Assembly (NCBI GenBank): GCA_021767885.1
Contig: JAASSM010000097.1
Span: forward strand, 1-6,799
Origin: a bacterium
GTDB taxonomy: Bacteria > Krumholzibacteriota > Krumholzibacteria > LZORAL124-64-63
Direction of reading: 5' to 3'
Length of the DNA: 6,799 nucleotides
Below are positions 5,532 through 6,799 of the stretch, piece by piece. Position 1 is the first letter of the stretch. Each line of letters opens with the position of its first letter. The notes under the pieces are model-generated. The model was not told the origin of the DNA and searched no databases. It worked only from the letters and a program-made list of their open reading frames with translations. The translations under genes were made by a program, and so were the position numbers.

Positions 5532-6661
5532 CGGCCAGCCTGGCCGCCGGTGCCGCTGAGCATGCGTCCGGCCTGGACGCGGCCGAGGTCGGTGACGTGC
5601 AGGCGGTCGCCCTCGCGGATCACCAGGCCCGCCTGCACCGCGCCGGCCACCACCCGCCGCGTGAACGCCGGCGTCCAGCCCACGTGCTTGCCGTGCAGGT
5701 GGGCCATGCGCGATTCGGCCTCCTCCTCGGGGCCGCCCTCGTGCTGGGCCAGGTGGATGGCCAGCATGAGCTGGGCGAACTCCCAGCGCTGGCGCCGGCG
5801 CCGGCGCAGCACCGCCACCAGGCCGCGCCCGGGCGCCAGCAGGAAGACCACGGTGAACACCGCGCCCACGCCCAGCGCCATGCTGCCGGCGATGGAGGCG
5901 TCCAGGGCCACGGCCAGTGCGAAGCCCAGCGCCGCGGCCAGCGCGCCCAGCCCCACCGCCAGCGCCAGCATCACGCCCAGCCGGTCGGTGAGCAGGTAGG
6001 CCGCGGCCGGCGGGCCCACCATGAGCGCCACCACCAGGATCAGGCCCACGGCGTCGAAGGCGCCCACCGCGGTCACCGAGACCAGCGTCATCAGCCCGTA
6101 GTGCACCAGCGCGGGCGCCAGGCCCAGCGAGGCGGCCAGGCCGGCGTCGAAGGTGGCGAGCTTGAGCTCCTTGAAGAACGCCGTGACCACCGTCAGGTTC
6201 AGCGCCAGCACCCCCAGCATGTACCAGAGGTGGCGCGGTCCCACGTCGGTGCCGCCGATCACCAGGCGATCGAAGGGCGCGAAGGCCAGCTCGCCCAGCA
6301 GCACCGCGTCGGTGTCCAGGTGCACGTTGCCCGCGTAGCGGGTGATCAGCACGATGCCCACCGAGAACAGGGCCGGAAAGACGATGCCCACCGCGGCGTC
6401 CTCCTTCAGCCGCCGCGACCGCGAGAGCAGCTCCACCAGCGCCACGGTGAGCAGGCCGGTGGCCGCCGCCCCGATCATGGGCAGCGGCGAGGTGAGGGTC
6501 CCGGCCAGGAAGAACCCCACCACGATGCCCGGCAGGATGGCGTGGCTGATGGCGTCGGCCAGCATGGCCAGGCGCCGCAGCACCAGGAACACGCCCACCA
6601 GGGCGCAGCCGGCGGCGGTCGTCACGGCGATGGCCAGGATCTCCCACTGCGCGCCGCTCAT
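5528..6661 (-). CDS. ABC-3-family metal ion ABC transporter permease with C-terminal winged-helix-like (DtxR-like) extension
   Basis: A 377-residue inner-membrane permease of the ZnuB/TroC/MntB family, the channel subunit for import of Mn, Zn or Fe ions. Seen: about eight hydrophobic helices between residues 8 and 280 with the family signatures LVLRRLAMLADAISHAILPG (27-46), LLSRSRRLKEDAAVGIVFPA (78-97), FFKELKLATFDAGLAASLG (162-180) and DAVGLILVVALMVGPPAAAY (203-222). After an Arg-rich stretch (RRRRRQR, 286-292) comes a soluble tail of about 80 residues with AIHLAQHEGG, WTPAFTRRVVAGAVQAGLV and LHVTDLGRVQAGRM. It resembles the winged-helix and helical parts of DtxR/MntR metalloregulators, an extension known in a subset of these permeases. 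ATG 6661 is chosen from GGAGG 7 nt upstream and an ATGA overlap with the preceding gene. It is convergent with nfu, overlapping 4 bp. The metal specificity is not readable here. Confidence 0.9.
   Translation of the reverse strand: MSGAQWEILAIAVTTAAGCALVGVFLVLRRLAMLADAISHAILPGIVVGFFLAGTLTSPLPMIGAAATGLLTVALVELLSRSRRLKEDAAVGIVFPALFSVGIVLITRYAGNVHLDTDAVLLGELAFAPFDRLVIGGTDVGPRHLWYMLGVLALNLTVVTAFFKELKLATFDAGLAASLGLAPALVHYGLMTLVSVTAVGAFDAVGLILVVALMVGPPAAAYLLTDRLGVMLALAVGLGALAAALGFALAVALDASIAGSMALGVGAVFTVVFLLAPGRGLVAVLRRRRRQRWEFAQLMLAIHLAQHEGGPEEEAESRMAHLHGKHVGWTPAFTRRVVAGAVQAGLVIREGDRLHVTDLGRVQAGRMLSGTGGQAGR
5531..5547. terminator. possible bidirectional terminator hairpin at the nfu/permease junction
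   Basis: GCGGCCA (5531-5537) pairs with TGGCCGC (5541-5547) around a GCC loop, starting at the last base of the nfu stop codon. There is no T-run on either side. The bases also encode the last permease residues (GGQAGR), so the palindrome could be a coding by-product. With no other space between the convergent genes, it is the best terminator candidate. Confidence 0.3.
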
Positions 6662-6798
6662 GGCTCGCCCTCCGTGCGGTCGCGATCCGGGCCGGAGCGC
6701 GGGTCGGGCCCCCGTGCGGGGTCGTGCCCGGGCAGGGCCGGGCCCTTGGGGCCCAGCGAGGGTCGCGCCCCGGCGCCACGGGCGTGGGGCTCCACCAG
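6658..6798 (-). CDS. C-terminal tail of an upstream gene of the transporter operon (partial)
   Basis: On the minus strand, one frame enters from the window edge as LVEPHARGAGARP and continues with a hydrophilic, Pro/Gly/Asp/Arg-rich tail to EGEP. It stops at TGA 6660-6658, overlapping the permease start as ATGA. This 4-nt overlap is the usual sign of translational coupling in metal ABC transporter operons, where the preceding gene is normally the ATPase or a first permease. No diagnostic domain is visible in these 46 residues, so identity is inferred from position only. The other two minus-strand frames are also open here, so the frame choice rests mainly on the overlap. Confidence 0.5.
   Translation of the reverse strand: MVEPHARGAGARPSLGPKGPALPGHDPARGPDPRSGPDRDRTEGEP
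6669..6673 (-). promoter_or_regulatory. ribosome binding site of the permease gene, inside the upstream gene
   Basis: On the minus strand GGAGG lies 7 nt before ATG 6661, within the tail of the preceding gene. It supports this start and translational coupling. Confidence 0.6.
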
Positions 6799-6799
6799 C

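Noticed and set aside
4845..6779. 644-residue minus-strand frame covering nfu and the permease
   Set aside because: The permease is read in a different minus-strand frame with clear membrane helices. This frame gives an Arg/Gly/Pro/Ala-rich translation and runs through nfu antisense.
1..6799. tRNA, rRNA, CRISPR array, insertion sequence or prophage signatures
   Set aside because: None seen on either strand. There are no terminal inverted repeats, transposase motifs or regularly spaced repeats.

Overview
The window looks like a GC-rich (clearly above 65% by eye) bacterial chromosome, densely packed with genes. The lineage clue is the first, partial gene. It ends in a fibronectin-like domain followed by a YPNPFNP linker and a FlgD-type Ig-like C-terminal domain. 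That ending is typical of exported proteins in the wider FCB group and its high-GC candidate relatives (Eisenbacteria, Krumholzibacteriota, Latescibacteria-like lineages). The lineage assignment is inference; there is no rRNA or other marker here.

Left part (2-3528, + strand): the exported protein's C-terminus (2-568) is followed by two tandem paralogous membrane receptors. The first (670-2079) has the layout transmembrane helix, large periplasmic sensor of dCache type, transmembrane helix, HAMP, coiled coil, and a four-cysteine C-terminal module with an ICAACKK...GYW...GLCPDC signature. No kinase, cyclase or methyl-accepting domain is attached. The second (2191-3528) keeps the sensor and both membrane helices. 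Its HAMP has been replaced by a Gly/Pro/Arg-rich stretch, and the middle of the four-cysteine module is gone, leaving one CxxC. An AT-rich intergenic island before it carries a promoter-like element overlapped by an inverted repeat.

Middle part (3683-5531, + strand): two iron-sulfur cluster genes, probably one operon. They are an Mrp/ApbC-family P-loop ATPase carrying a C-terminal DUF971 domain, and an NFU1-like carrier (Nfu N-terminal domain plus NifU-like CxxC domain). The leader between them contains a GC-rich hairpin abutting the second gene's ribosome binding site.

Right part (5528-6798, - strand): convergent with the Nfu gene and sharing a CTAG stop palindrome with it lies an ABC-3-family metal transporter permease with a cytoplasmic winged-helix-like tail. 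It is coupled by an ATGA overlap to the end of an upstream gene cut by the window edge. Metal uptake next to Fe-S assembly suggests a metal-homeostasis neighbourhood, but only by proximity. No RNA genes, CRISPR arrays or insertion sequences were seen, and no gene-free gap exceeds 300 bases.
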